Shown: in pieces, positions 52,511-64,000 of the stretch
Layout of the letters: every line of letters starts with the position of its first letter
How positions within the stretch are numbered: the stretch's first letter is position 1
Source: Prosopocoilus inquinatus
Taxonomy: Eukaryota; Arthropoda; Insecta; Coleoptera; Lucanidae
DNA length: 64,000 bases
Direction: 5' to 3'
NCBI GenBank assembly: GCA_036172665.1
Contig: CM069874.1
Span: forward strand, 55,844,707 to 55,908,706
The notes under the pieces: model-generated
What the model saw: only the letters and a program-made list of their open reading frames with translations
Told to the model about the DNA's origin: nothing
Database searches by the model: none
Position numbers and translations under genes: made by a program

Positions 52511-55500
52511 GGCGGAGGCGCCGGGTATGAATTTAAACAAGCAATATCTCCGGAACGGTTGGAGTTAGGAAGATGTGGTTTTCACTGCTGCGTAGCATTC
52601 GGCCAGCTGCATAATACAGATGCAGTTTCGACCTTCACACTCGATTGGAAAAGAAGTTCTCGCTTTGGAAAAATTGCTGTTTTTGGGGGAATTAAACGTT
52701 TCCCTCTCAGGAGAATGACGTTCTCCACTGGTCATCCAACGGAGAAAACAGCATCGTTCCATCTCTCTCCGTCTCTGAGTAATCGCGATTTATCTGGAAA
52801 AAATTGGCGGAGGCGCCGGGTATGAATGTAAACAAGCAATATCTCCGGAACGGTTGGAGTTAGGAAGATGTGGTTTTCACTGCTGCGTAGCATTCGGCCA
52901 GCTGCATAATACAGATGCAGTTTCGACCTTCACACTCGATTGGAAAAGAAGTTTTCGCTTTGGAAAAATTGCTGTTTGTGGGGGAATTAAACGATTCCCT
53001 CTCAGGAGAATGACTTTCTCCACTGGTCATCCAACGGAGAAGACAGCATCGTTCCATTTCTCTCCGTCTCTGAGTAATCGCGATTTTTCTGAAAAAAATT
53101 GGCGGAGGCGCCGGGTATGAATTTAAACAAGCAATATCTCCAGAACGGTTGGAGTTAGGAAGATGTGGTTTTCACTGCTGCGTAGCATTCGCCCAGCTGC
53201 ATAATACAGATGCAGTTTCGACCTTCACACTCGATTGGAAAAGAAGTTTTCGCTTTGGAAAAATTGCTGTTTTTGGGGGAATTAAACGTTTCCCTCTCAG
53301 GACAATGACTTTCTCCACTGGTCATCCAACGGAGAAAACAGCATCGTTCCATTTCTCTCCGTCTCTGAGTAATCGCGATTTTTCTGAAAAAAATTGGCGG
53401 AGGCGCCGGGTACGAATTTAAACAAGCAATATCTCCGGAACGGTTGGAGTTAGGAAGATGTGGTTTTCACTGCTGCGTAGCATTCGGCCAGCTGCATAAT
53501 ACAGATGCAGTTTCGACCTTCACACTCGATTGGAAAAGAAGTTTTCGCTTTGGAAAAATTGCTGTTTTTGGGGGAATTAAACGTTTCCCTCTCAGGAGAA
53601 TGACGCTGTCCACTGATCATCCAACAGAGAAGACAGCATCGTTCCATTTCTCTCCGTCTCTGAGTAATCGCGATTTTTCTGAAAAAAATTGGCGGAGGCG
53701 CCGGGTATGAATTTAAACAAGCAATATCTCCGGAACGGTTGGAGTTAGGAAGATGTGGTTTTCACTGCTGCGTAGCATTCGGCCAGCTGCATAATACAGA
53801 TGCAGTTTCGACCTTCACACTCGATTGGAAAAGAAGTTCTCGCTTTGGAAAAATTGCTGTTTTTGGGGGAATTAAACGTTTCCCTCTCAGGAGAATGACG
53901 TTCTCCACTGGTCATCCAACGGAGAAAACAGCATCGTTCCATCTCTCTCCGTCTCTGAGTAATCGCGATTTATCTGGAAAAAATTGGCGGAGGCGCCGGG
54001 TATGAATGTAAACAAGCAATATCTCCGGAACGGTTGGAGTTAGGAAGATGTGGTTTTCACTGCTGCGTAGCATTCGGCCAGCTGCATAATACAGATGCAG
54101 TTTCGACCTTCACACTCGATTGGAAAAGAAGTTTTCGCTTTGGAAAAATTGCTGTTTGTGGGGGAATTAAACGATTCCCTCTCAGGAGAATGACTTTCTC
54201 CACTGGTCATCCAACGGAGAAGACAGCATCGTTCCATTTCTCTCCGTCTCTGAGTAATCGCGATTTTTCTGAAAAAAATTGGCGGAGGCGCCGGGTATGA
54301 ATTTAAACAAGCAATATCTCCAGAACGGTTGGAGTTAGGAAGATGTGGTTTTCACTGCTGCGTAGCATTCGCCCAGCTGCATAATACAGATGCAGTTTCG
54401 ACCTTCACACTCGATTGGAAAAGAAGTTTTCGCTTTGGAAAAATTGCTGTTTTTGGGGGAATTAAACGTTTCCCTCTCAGGACAATGACTTTCTCCACTG
54501 GTCATCCAACGGAGAAAACAGCATCGTTCCATTTCTCTCCGTCTCTGAGTAATCGCGATTTTTCTGAAAAAAATTGGCGGAGGCGCCGGGTACGAATTTA
54601 AACAAGCAATATCTCCGGAACGGTTGGAGTTAGGAAGATGTGGTTTTCACTGCTGCGTAGCATTCGGCCAGCTGCATAATACAGATGCAGTTTCGACCTT
54701 CACACTCGATTGGAAAAGAAGTTTTCGCTTTGGAAAAATTGCTGTTTTTGGGGGAATTAAACGTTTCCCTCTCAGGAGAATGACGCTGTCCACTGATCAT
54801 CCAACGGAGAAGACAGCATCGTTCCATTTCTCTCCGTCTCTGAGTAATCGCGATTTTTCTGAAAAAAATTGGCGGAGGCGCCGGGTATGAATTTAAACAA
54901 GCAATATCTCCGGAACGGTTGGAGTTAGGAAGATGTGGTTTTCACTGCTGCGTAGCATTCGGCCAGCTGCATAATACAGATGCAGTTTCGACCTTCACAC
55001 TCGATTGGAAAAGAAGTTCTCGCTTTGGAAAAATTGCTGTTTTTGGGGGAATTAAACGTTTCCCTCTCAGGAGAATGACGTTCTCCACTGGTCATCCAAC
55101 GGAGAAAACAGCATCGTTCCATCTCTCTCCGTCTCTGAGTAATCGCGATTTATCTGGAAAAAATTGGCGGAGGCGCCGGGTATGAATGTAAACAAGCAAT
55201 ATCTCCGGAACGGTTGGAGTTAGGAAGATGTGGTTTTCACTGCTGCGTAGCATTCGGCCAGCTGCATAATACAGATGCAGTTTCGACCTTCACACTCGAT
55301 TGGAAAAGAAGTTTTCGCTTTGGAAAAATTGCTGTTTGTGGGGGAATTAAACGATTCCCTCTCAGGAGAATGACTTTCTCCACTGGTCATCCAACGGAGA
55401 AGACAGCATCGTTCCATTTCTCTCCGTCTCTGAGTAATCGCGATTTTTCTGAAAAAAATTGGCGGAGGCGCCGGGTATGAATTTAAACAAGCAATATCTC

Positions 55501-56050
55501 CAGAACGGTTGGAGTTAGGAAGATGTGGTTTTCACTGCTGCGTAGCATTCGCCCAGCTGCATAATACAGATGCAGTTTCGACCTTCACACTCGATTGGAA
55601 AAGAAGTTTTCGCTTTGGAAAAATTGCTGTTTTTGGGGGAATTAAACGTTTCCCTCTCAGGACAATGACTTTCTCCACTGGTCATCCAACGGAGAAAACA
55701 GCATCGTTCCATTTCTCTCCGTCTCTGAGTAATCGCGATTTTTCTGAAAAAAATTGGCGGAGGCGCCGGGTACGAATTTAAACAAGCAATATCTCCGGAA
55801 CGGTTGGAGTTAGGAAGATGTGGTTTTCACTGCTGCGTAGCATTCGGCCAGCTGCATAATACAGATGCAGTTTCGACCTTCACACTCGATTGGAAAAGAA
55901 GTTTTCGCTTTGGAAAAATTGCTGTTTTTGGGGGAATTAAACGTTTCCCTCTCAGGAGAATGACGTTCTCCACTGGTCATCCAACGGAGAAAACAGCATC
56001 GTTCCATCTCTCTCCGTCTCTGAGTAATCGCGATTTTTCTGATGAAAATT
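52511..56050 (+). repeat. Same four-unit, three-copy repeat in duplication copy 2
   Basis: Offset 20,355 bp from 32156-35695, with the same three copies, the same C18 openings near 53412, 54592 and 55772, and the same altered twelfth unit. The only private difference I noticed is G to A at 53636. The triplication therefore predates the large duplication. Confidence 0.87.
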
Positions 56051-56345
56051 GGCGGAGGCGCCGGGTATGAATTTAAACAAGCAATATCTCCGGAACGGTT
56101 GGAGTTAGGAAGATGTGGTTTTCACAGCTCCCTAGCATTCGGCCAGCTGCATAATAGAGATGCAGTTTCGACCTTCACACTCGATTGGAAAAGAAGTTTT
56201 CGCTTTGGAAAAATTGCTGTTTGTGGGGGAATTAAACGTTTCCCTCTCAGGGGAATGACGTTCTCCACTGGTCATCCAACGGAGAAAACAGCATCGTTCC
56301 ATCTCTCTCCGTCTCTGAGTAATCGCGATTTTTCTGAAAAAAATT

Positions 56346-59300
56346 GGAGGAGGCGCCGGGTATGAATGTAAACAAGCAATATCTCCGGAACGGTTGGAGT
56401 TAGGAAGATGTGGTTTTCACTGCTGTGTAGCATTCGGTCAGCTGCATAATACAGATGCAGTTTCGACCTTCACACTCGATTGGAAAAGAAGTTTTCGCTT
56501 TGGAAAAATTGCTGTTTGTGGGGGAATCAAACGTTTCCCTCTCAGGACAATGACGTTCTCCACTGGTCATCCAACGGAGAAAACAGCATCGTTCCATCTC
56601 TCTCCGTCTCTGAGTAATCGCGATTTTTCTGGAAAAAATTGGCGGAGGCGCCGGGTATGAATTTAAACAAGCAATATCTCCGGAACGGTTGGAGTTAGGA
56701 AGATGTGGTTTTCACTGCTGCGTAGCATTCGGCCAGCTGCATAATACAGATGCAGTTTCGACCTTCACACTCGATTGGAAAAGAAGTTTTCGCTTTGGAA
56801 AAATTGCTGTTTGTGGGGGAATTAAACGTTTCCCTCTCAGGAGAATGACGTTCTCCATTGGTCATCCAACGGAGAAGACAGCATCGTTCCATCTCTCTCC
56901 GTCTCTGAGTAATCGCGATTTATCTGGAAAAAATTGGCGGAGGCGCCGGGTATGAATTTAAACAAGCAATATCTCCGGAACGGTTGGAGTTAGGAAGATG
57001 TGGTTTTCACTGCTGCGTAGCATTCGGCCAGCTGCATAATACAGATGCAGTTTCGACCTTCACACTCGATTGGAAAAGAAGTTTTCGCTTTGGAAAAATT
57101 GCTGTTTGTGGGGGAATTAAACGTTTCCCTCTCAGGAGAATGACGTTCTCCACTGGTCATCCAACGGAGAAGACAGCATCGTTCCATTTCTCTCCGTCTC
57201 TGAGTAATCGCGATTTTTCTGATAAAAATTGGCGGAGGCGCCGGGTATGAATTTAAACAAGCAATATCTCCGGAACGGTTGGAGTTAGGAAGATGTGGTT
57301 TTCACAGCTGCGTAGCATTCGGCCAGCTGCATAATACAGATGCAGTTTCGACCTTCACACTCGATTGGAAAAGAAGTTTTCGCTTTGGAAAATTTGCTGT
57401 TTATGGGGGAATTAAACGTTTCCCTCTCAGGAGAATGACTTTCTCCACTGGTCATCCAACGGAGAAGACAGCATCGTTCCATCTCTCTCCGTCTCTGAGT
57501 AATCGCGATTTTTCTGGAAAAAATTGGCGGAGGCGCCGGGTATGAATTTAAACAAGCAATATCTCCGGAACGGTTGGAGTTAGGAACATGTGGTTTTCAA
57601 TGCTGCGTAGCATTCGGCCAGCTGCATAATACAGATGCAGTTTCGACCATCACACTCGATTGGAAAAGAAGTTTTCGCTTTGGACAAATTGCTGTTTGTG
57701 GGGGAATTAAACGTTTCCCTCTCAGGAGAATGACGTTCTCCACTGGTCATCCAACGGAGAAAACAGCATCGTTCCATCTCTCTCCGTCTCTGAGTAATCG
57801 CGATTTTTCTGATAAAAATTGGCGGAGGCGCCGGGTATGAATTTAAACAAGCAATATCTCCGGAACGGTTGGAGTTAGGAAGATGTGGTTTTCACTGCTG
57901 CGTAGCATTCGGCCAGCTGCATTATACAGATGCAGTTTCGACCTTCACACTCGATTGGAAAAGAAGTTTTCGCTTTGGAAAAATTGCTGTTTTTGGGGGA
58001 ATTACACGTTTCCCTCTCAGGAGAATGACTTTCTCCACTGGTCATCCAACGGAGAAGACAGCATCGTTCCATTTCTCTCCGTCTCTGAGTAATCGCGATT
58101 TTTCTGAAAAAAATTGGCGGAGGCGCCGGGTATGAATTTAAACAAGCAATATCTCCGGAACGGTTGGAGTTAGGAAGATGTGGTTTTCACTGCTGCGTAG
58201 CATTCGGCCAGCTGCATAATACAGATGCAGTTTCGACCTTCACACTCGATTGGAAAAGAAGTTTTCGCTTTGGAAAAATTGCTGTTTTTGGGGGAATTAA
58301 ACGTTTCCCTCTCAGGAGAATGACGCTGTCCACTGATCATCCAACGGGGAAGACAGCATCGTTCCATTTCTCTCCGTCTCTGAGTAATCGCGATTTATCT
58401 GGAAAAAATTGGCGGAGGCGCCGGGTATGAATGTAAACAAGCAATATCTCCGGAACGGTTGGAGTTAGGAAGATGTGGTTTTCACTGCTGCGTAGCATTC
58501 GGCCAGCTGCATAATACAGATGCAGTTTCGACCTTCACACTCGATTGGAAAAGAAGTTTTCGCTTTGGAAAAATTGCTGTCTTTGGGGGAATTAAACGTT
58601 TCCCTCTCAGGAGAATGACGTTCTCCACTGGTCATCCAACGGAGAAAACAGCATCGTTCCATCTCTCTCCGTCTCTGAGTAATCGCGATTTTTCTGGAAA
58701 AAATTGGCGGAGGCGCCGGGTATGAATTTAAACAAGCAATATCTCCGGAACGGTTGGAGTTAGGAAGATGTGGTTTTCACTGCTGCGTAGCATTCGGCCA
58801 GCTGCATAATACAGATGCAGTTTCGACCTTCACACTCGATTGGAAAAGAAGTTTTCGCTTTGGAAAAATTGCTGTTTGTGGGGGAATTAAACGTTTCCCT
58901 CTCAGGAGAATGACGTTCTCCATTGGTCATCCAACGGAGAAGACAGCATCGTTCCATCTCTCTCCGTCTCTGAGTAATCGCGATTTATCTGGAAAAAATT
59001 GGCGGAGGCGCCGGGTATGAATTTAAACAAGCAATATCTCCGGAACGGTTGGAGTTAGGAAGATGTGGTTTTCACTGCTGCGTAGCATTCGGCCAGCTGC
59101 ATAATACAGATGCAGTTTCGACCTTCACACTCGATTGGAAAAGAAGTTTTCGCTTTGGAAAATTTGCTGTTTATGGGGGAATTAAACGTTTCCCTCTCAG
59201 GAGAATGACTTTCTCCACTGGTCATCCAACGGAGAAGACAGCATCGTTCCATCTCTCTCCGTCTCTGAGTAATCGCCATTTTTCTGATAAAAATTGGCGG

Positions 59301-60475
59301 AGGCGCCGGGTATGAATTTAAACAAGCAATATCTCCGGAACGGTTGGAGTTAGGAAGATGTGGTTTTCACTGCTGCGTAGCATTCGGCCAGCTGCATTAT
59401 ACAGATGCAGTTTCGACCTTCACACTCGATTGGAAAAGAAGTTTTCGCTTTGGAAAAATTGCTGTTTTTGGGGGAATTACACGTTTCCCTCTCAGGAGAA
59501 TGACTTTCTCCACTGGTCATCCAACGGAGAAGACAGCATCGTTCCATTTCTCTCCGTCTCTGAGTAATCGCGATTTTTCTGAAAAAAATTGGCGGAGGCG
59601 CCGGGTATGAATTTAAACAAGCAATATCTCCGGAACGGTTGGAGTTAGGAAGATGTGGTTTTCACTGCTGCGTAGCATTCGGCCAGCTGCATAATACAGA
59701 TGCAGTTTCGACCTTCACACTCGATTGGAAAAGAAGTTTTCGCTTTGGAAAAATTGCTGTTTTTGGGGGAATTAAACGTTTCCCTCTCAGGAGAATGACG
59801 CTGTCCACTGATCATCCAACGGAGAAGACAGCATCGTTCCATTTCTCTCCGTCTCTGAGTAATCGCGATTTTTCTGAAAGAAATTGGCGGAGGCGCCGGG
59901 TATGTATTTAAACAAGCAATATCTCCGGAACGGTTGGAGTTAGGAAGATGTGGTTTTCACAGCTGCGTAGCATTCGGCCAGCTGCATAATACAGATGCAG
60001 TTTCGACCTTCACACTCGATTGGAGAAGAAGTTTTCGCTTTGGAAAAATTGCTGTTTGTGGGGGAATTAAACGTTTCCCTCTCAGGACAATGACGTTCTC
60101 CACTGGTCATCCAACGGAGAAAACAGCATCGTTCCATCTCTCTCCGTCTCTGAGTAATCGCGATTTTTCTGGAAAAAATTGGCGGAGGCGCCGGGTATGA
60201 ATGTAAACAAGCAATATCTCCGGAACGGTTGGAGTTAGGAAGATGTGGTTTTCACTGCTGCGTAGCATTCGGCCAGCTGCATAATACAGATGCAGTTTCG
60301 ACCTTCACACTCGATTGGAAAAGAAGTTTTCGCTTTGGAAAAATTGCTGTTTTTGGGGGAATTAAACGTTTCCCTCTCAGGAGAATGACTTTCTCCACTG
60401 GTCATCCAACGGAGAAGACAGCATCGTTCCATTTCTCTCCGTCTCTGAGTAATCGCGATTTTTCTGAAAAAAATT
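56346..60475 (+). repeat. 14-unit higher-order repeat (4,130 bp) in copy 2
   Basis: The copy-2 form of 35991-40415, with two units fewer and one more. It is followed at once by a second, incomplete copy from 60476 to the window end. Ten of the twelve units that can be compared agree in type; the exceptions are 62246-62540, which looks like a hybrid, and 63426-63720. Confidence 0.75.
59296..59590 (+). repeat. Extra unit in copy 2
   Basis: Unit 202, of the T103/C185 type, sits between the partners of units 134 and 135 and has no counterpart in copy 1. The unit before it has a private palindrome change at 59277. Confidence 0.7.
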
Positions 60476-63400
60476 GGAGGAGGCGCCGGGTATGAATGTA
60501 AACAAGCAATATCTCCGGAACGGTTGGAGTTAGGAAGATGTGGTTTTCACTGCTGTGTAGCATTCGGTCAGCTGCATAATACAGATGCAGTTTCGACCTT
60601 CACACTCGATTGGAAAAGAAGTTTTCGCTTTGGAAAAATTGCTGTTTGTGGGGGAATCAAACGTTTCCCTCTCAGGACAATGACGTTCTCCACTGGTCAT
60701 CCAACGGAGAAAACAGCATCGTTCCATCTCTCTCCGTCTCTGAGTAATCGCGATTTTTCTGGAAAAAATTGGCGGAGGCGCCGGGTATGAATTTAAACAA
60801 GCAATATCTCCGGAACGGTTGGAGTTAGGAAGATGTGGTTTTCACTGCTGCGTAGCATTCGGCCAGCTGCATAATACAGATGCAGTTTCGACCTTCACAC
60901 TCGATTGGAAAAGAAGTTTTCGCTTTGGAAAAATTGCTGTTTGTGGGGGAATTAAACGTTTCCCTCTCAGGAGAATGACGTTCTCCATTGGTCATCCAAC
61001 GGAGAAGACAGCATCGTTCCATCTCTCTCCGTCTCTGAGTAATCGCGATTTATCTGGAAAAAATTGGCGGAGGCGCCGGGTATGAATTTAAACAAGCAAT
61101 ATCTCCGGAACGGTTGGAGTTAGGAAGATGTGGTTTTCACTGCTGCGTAGCATTCGGCCAGCTGCATAATACAGATGCAGTTTCGACCTTCACACTCGAT
61201 TGGAAAAGAAGTTTTCGCTTTGGAAAAATTGCTGTTTGTGGGGGAATTAAACGTTTCCCTCTCAGGAGAATGACGTTCTCCACTGGTCATCCAACGGAGA
61301 AGACAGCATCGTTCCATTTCTCTCCGTCTCTGAGTAATCGCGATTTTTCTGATAAAAATTGGCGGAGGCGCCGGGTATGAATTTAAACAAGCAATATCTC
61401 CGGAACGGTTGGAGTTAGGAAGATGTGGTTTTCACAGCTGCGTAGCATTCGGCCAGCTGCATAATACAGATGCAGTTTCGACCTTCACACTCGATTGGAA
61501 AAGAAGTTTTCGCTTTGGAAAATTTGCTGTTTATGGGGGAATTAAACGTTTCCCTCTTAGGAGAATGACTTTCTCCACTGGTCATCCAACGGAGAAGACA
61601 GCATCGTTCCATCTCTCTCCGTCTCTGAGTAATCGCGATTTTTCTGGAAAAAATTGGCGGAGGCGCCGGGTATGAATTTAAACAAGCAATATCTCCGGAA
61701 CGGTTGGAGTTAGGAACATGTGGTTTTCAATGCTGCGTAGCATTCGGCCAGCTGCATAATACAGATGCAGTTTCGACCATCACACTCGATTGGAAAAGAA
61801 GTTTTCGCTTTGGACAAATTGCTGTTTGTGGGGGAATTAAACGTTTCCCTCTCAGGAGAATGACGTTCTCCACTGGTCATCCAACGGAGAAAACAGCATC
61901 GTTCCATCTCTCTCCGTCTCTGAGTAATCGCGATTTTTCTGATAAAAATTGGCGGAGGCGCCGGGTATGAATTTAAACAAGCAATATCTCCGGAACGGTT
62001 GGAGTTAGGAAGATGTGGTTTTCACTGCTGCGTAGCATTCGGCCAGCTGCATTATACAGATGCAGTTTCGACCTTCACACTCGATTGGAAAAGAAGTTTT
62101 CGCTTTGGAAAAATTGCTGTTTTTGGGGGAATTACACGTTTCCCTCTCAGGAGAATGACTTTCTCCACTGGTCATCCAACGGAGAAGACAGCATCGTTCC
62201 ATTTCTCTCCGTCTCTGAGTAATCGCGATTTTTCTGAAAAAAATTGGCGGAGGCGCCGGGTATGAATTTAAACAAGCAATATCTCCGGAACGGTTGGAGT
62301 TAGGAAGATGTGGTTTTCACAGCTGCGTAGCATTCGGCCAGCTGCATAATACAGATGCAGTTTCGACCTTCACACTCGATTGGAAAAGAAGTTTTCGCTT
62401 TGGAAAATTTGCTGTTTATGGGGGAATTAAACGTTTCCCTCTCAGGAGAATGACTTTCTCCACTGGTCATCCAACGGAGAAGACAGCATCGTTCCATCTC
62501 TCTCCGTCTCTGAGTAATCGCGATTTATCTGGAAAAAATTGGCGGAGGCGCCGGGTATGAATGTAAACAAGCAATATCTCCGGAACGGTTGGAGTTAGGA
62601 AGATGTGGTTTTCACTGCTGCGTAGCATTCGGCCAGCTGCATAATACAGATGCAGTTTCGACCTTCACACTCGATTGGAAAAGAAGTTTTCGCTTTGGAA
62701 AAATTGCTGTCTTTGGGGGAATTAAACGTTTCCCTCTCAGGAGAATGACGTTCTCCACTGGTCATCCAACGGAGAAAACAGCATCGTTCCATCTCTCTCC
62801 GTCTCTGAGTAATCGCGATTTTTCTGGAAAAAATTGGCGGAGGCGCCGGGTATGAATTTAAACAAGCAATATCTCCGGAACGGTTGGAGTTAGGAAGATG
62901 TGGTTTTCACTGCTGCGTAGCATTCGGCCAGCTGCATAATACAGATGCAGTTTCGACCTTCACACTCGATTGGAAAAGAAGTTTTCGCTTTGGAAAAATT
63001 GCTGTTTGTGGGGGAATTAAACGTTTCCCTCTCAGGAGAATGACGTTCTCCATTGGTCATCCAACGGAGAAGACAGCATCGTTCCATCTCTCTCCGTCTC
63101 TGATTAATCGCGATTTATCTGGAAAAAATTGGCGGAGGCGCCGGGTATGAATTTAAACAAGCAATATCTCCGGAACGGTTGGAGTTAGGAAGATGTGGTT
63201 TTCACTGCTGCGTAGCATTCGGCCAGCTGCATAATACAGATGCAGTTTCGACCTTCACACTCGATTGGAAAAGAAGTTTTCGCTTTGGAAAATTTGCTGT
63301 TTATGGGGGAATTAAACGTTTCCCTCTCAGGAGAATGACTTTCTCCACTGGTCATCCAACGGAGAAGACAGCATCGTTCCATCTCTCTCCGTCTCTGAGT

Positions 63401-64000
63401 AATCGCGATTTTTCTGGAAAAAATTGGCGGAGGCGCCGGGTATGAATTTAAACAAGCAATATCTCCGGAACGGTTGGAGTTAGGAACATGTGGTTTTCAA
63501 TGCTGCGTAGCATTCGGCCAGCTGCATAATACAGATGCAGTTTCGACCATCACACTCGATTGGAAAAGAAGTTTTCGCTTTGGACAAATTGCTGTTTGTG
63601 GGGGAATTAAACGTTTCCCTCTCAGGAGAATGACGTTCTCCACTGGTCATCCAACGGAGAAAACAGCATCGTTCCATCTCTCTCCGTCTCTGAGTAATCG
63701 CGATTTTTCTGATAAAAATTGGCGGAGGCGCCGGGTATGAATTTAAACAAGCAATATCTCCGGAACGGTTGGAGTTAGGAAGATGTGGTTTTCACTGCTG
63801 CGTAGCATTCGGCCAGCTGCATAATACAGATGCAGTTTCGACCTTCACACTCGATTGGAAAAGAAGTTTTCGCTTTGGAAAAATTGCTGTTTTTGGGGGA
63901 ATTAAACGTTTCCCTCTCAGGAGAATGACGCTGTCCACTGATCATCCAACGGAGAAGACAGCATCGTTCCATTTCTCTCCGTCTCTGAGTAATCGCGATT
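60476..64000 (+). repeat. Second 14-unit repeat copy, cut by the window edge
   Basis: Units 206-217 follow the order of 56346-59885. The large duplication ends inside it, at about 62094, after which the sequence is the original right flank. The unit at 62836-63130 has a private G to T at about 63104. Confidence 0.7.
63721..64000 (+). repeat. Last unit, truncated at the window edge
   Basis: The first 280 bases of unit 217, of the C211/G213/A221 type, ending exactly after the 10-bp palindrome. The array evidently continues beyond the window. Confidence 0.95.

Larger units (their letters stand above)
42035..62094 (+). repeat. Large tandem duplication, copy 2 (68 units, 20,060 bp)
   Basis: Directly follows copy 1. 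Relative to it, one unit is missing near 42.5 kb, one near 44.5 kb, two near 58.7 kb, and one is extra at 59296-59590. Point differences I noticed include 44665, 47184, 47657, 48959, 52289 and 53636, and a linked patch at 51541-51551. The right end lies in unit 211 (61951-62245), whose left half matches the chimeric unit's left half and whose right half continues the original flank. Confidence 0.87.
1..64000 (+). repeat. 295-bp satellite DNA array, 216 full units plus 280 bp
   Basis: The GC-rich box that opens the unit recurs exactly every 295 bp, at 1, 296, 591 and so on to 63721, always on the same strand. The register never slips: the landmark that sits at base 49 recurs at 49 + 295k up to 63474 (k = 215). 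All variation I found between units is substitution. Units 1 and 2 differ at about eight positions (about 97% identity), and many more distant pairs are closer than that because of higher-order duplication. No other sequence interrupts the array and both window edges fall inside it. The unit has no similarity that I recognise to a named satellite or transposon. A centromeric or heterochromatic location is an inference from size, purity and higher-order organisation. Confidence 0.98.

Noticed and set aside
1..64000. CRISPR array or integron cassette array
   Set aside because: There are no unique spacers: the full 295 bp repeats. No cas, integrase or cassette genes are present.
1..64000. Artefact of rolling-circle amplification or simple assembly concatenation of one unit
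   Set aside because: Units carry many linked, recurrent alleles with layered higher-order order, which copying a single template would not give. Misassembly of the 20.9-kb duplication remains possible and is listed as a check.
1..64000. Bacterial or phage origin
   Set aside because: A 64-kb pure array of a non-coding 295-bp unit with higher-order structure is not known to me in prokaryotes, and there is no gene or replication signal.

Overview
The whole window lies inside one satellite DNA array. A single 295-bp unit is repeated head to tail on one strand from the first base to the last: 216 complete units plus a final 280-bp partial unit (with unit n starting at 295(n-1)+1). I see no non-satellite base, no transposon insertion, no RNA gene, no CRISPR array and no credible protein-coding gene. 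Short open frames recur in every unit on both strands, but they are by-products of the repeat. Neither edge of the array is in the window. An uninterrupted array of this size with multi-level higher-order structure points to a eukaryotic chromosome, most likely a centromeric, pericentromeric or other heterochromatic block. No sequence here fixes the species. The reference unit (1-295) has 44.7% GC and 17 CpG dinucleotides against about 14.7 expected (ratio about 1.15), so CpG has not decayed. That argues weakly against a germline with heavy CpG methylation, such as a typical vertebrate, and would suit many invertebrates.

The unit is rich in short dyad symmetries: a GC box with GGCGCC (unit positions 1-15), a 6-bp stem at 97-115, a 5-bp stem at 138-151, the palindrome AAACGTTT at 184-191, a 6-bp stem at 200-216, a wider 6-bp pairing at 230-261, and the 10-bp palindrome AATCGCGATT at 271-280. 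No sequence fits the CENP-B box core. Units differ by substitutions at a limited set of positions, mostly with two or three alleles each (for example 20, 23, 42, 76, 92, 103, 173, 203, 210-213, 221, 237, 253, 282 and 286-289). Combinations of these alleles act as barcodes and reveal the organisation.

Layout. Domain A (1-8260, units 1-28) uses the same barcodes as the right half and is colinear with it in patches; it looks like an older, rearranged relative. Domain B (8261-20945, units 29-71) has its own allele set, including a T at unit position 226 seen only between about 10.0 and 16.9 kb, and local two- and three-unit higher-order repeats. A cluster of the most divergent units lies at 20356-22420. 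From about 21.09 kb to 62.09 kb there is a tandem duplication of a 71-unit, 20,945-bp block: copy 1 at about 21090-42034 and copy 2 (68 units, 20,060 bp) at about 42035-62094. The copies are nearly identical by eye and differ mainly by gain or loss of whole units. The junction lies inside a chimeric unit (41891-42185), as expected of unequal crossing-over. Nested in this block are a five-unit repeat (22421-25370), a partial three-unit repeat (29501-31270), a four-unit repeat present three times (32156-35695) and a 14-15-unit repeat (35991 to 41993; 56346 to the window end).

There are no genes to connect into a pathway. The biology visible is the evolution of the array itself: unequal exchange always in register with 295 bp, short gene-conversion patches, and segmental amplification at the 1-, 2-, 3-, 4-, 5-, 14/15- and about 70-unit scales.
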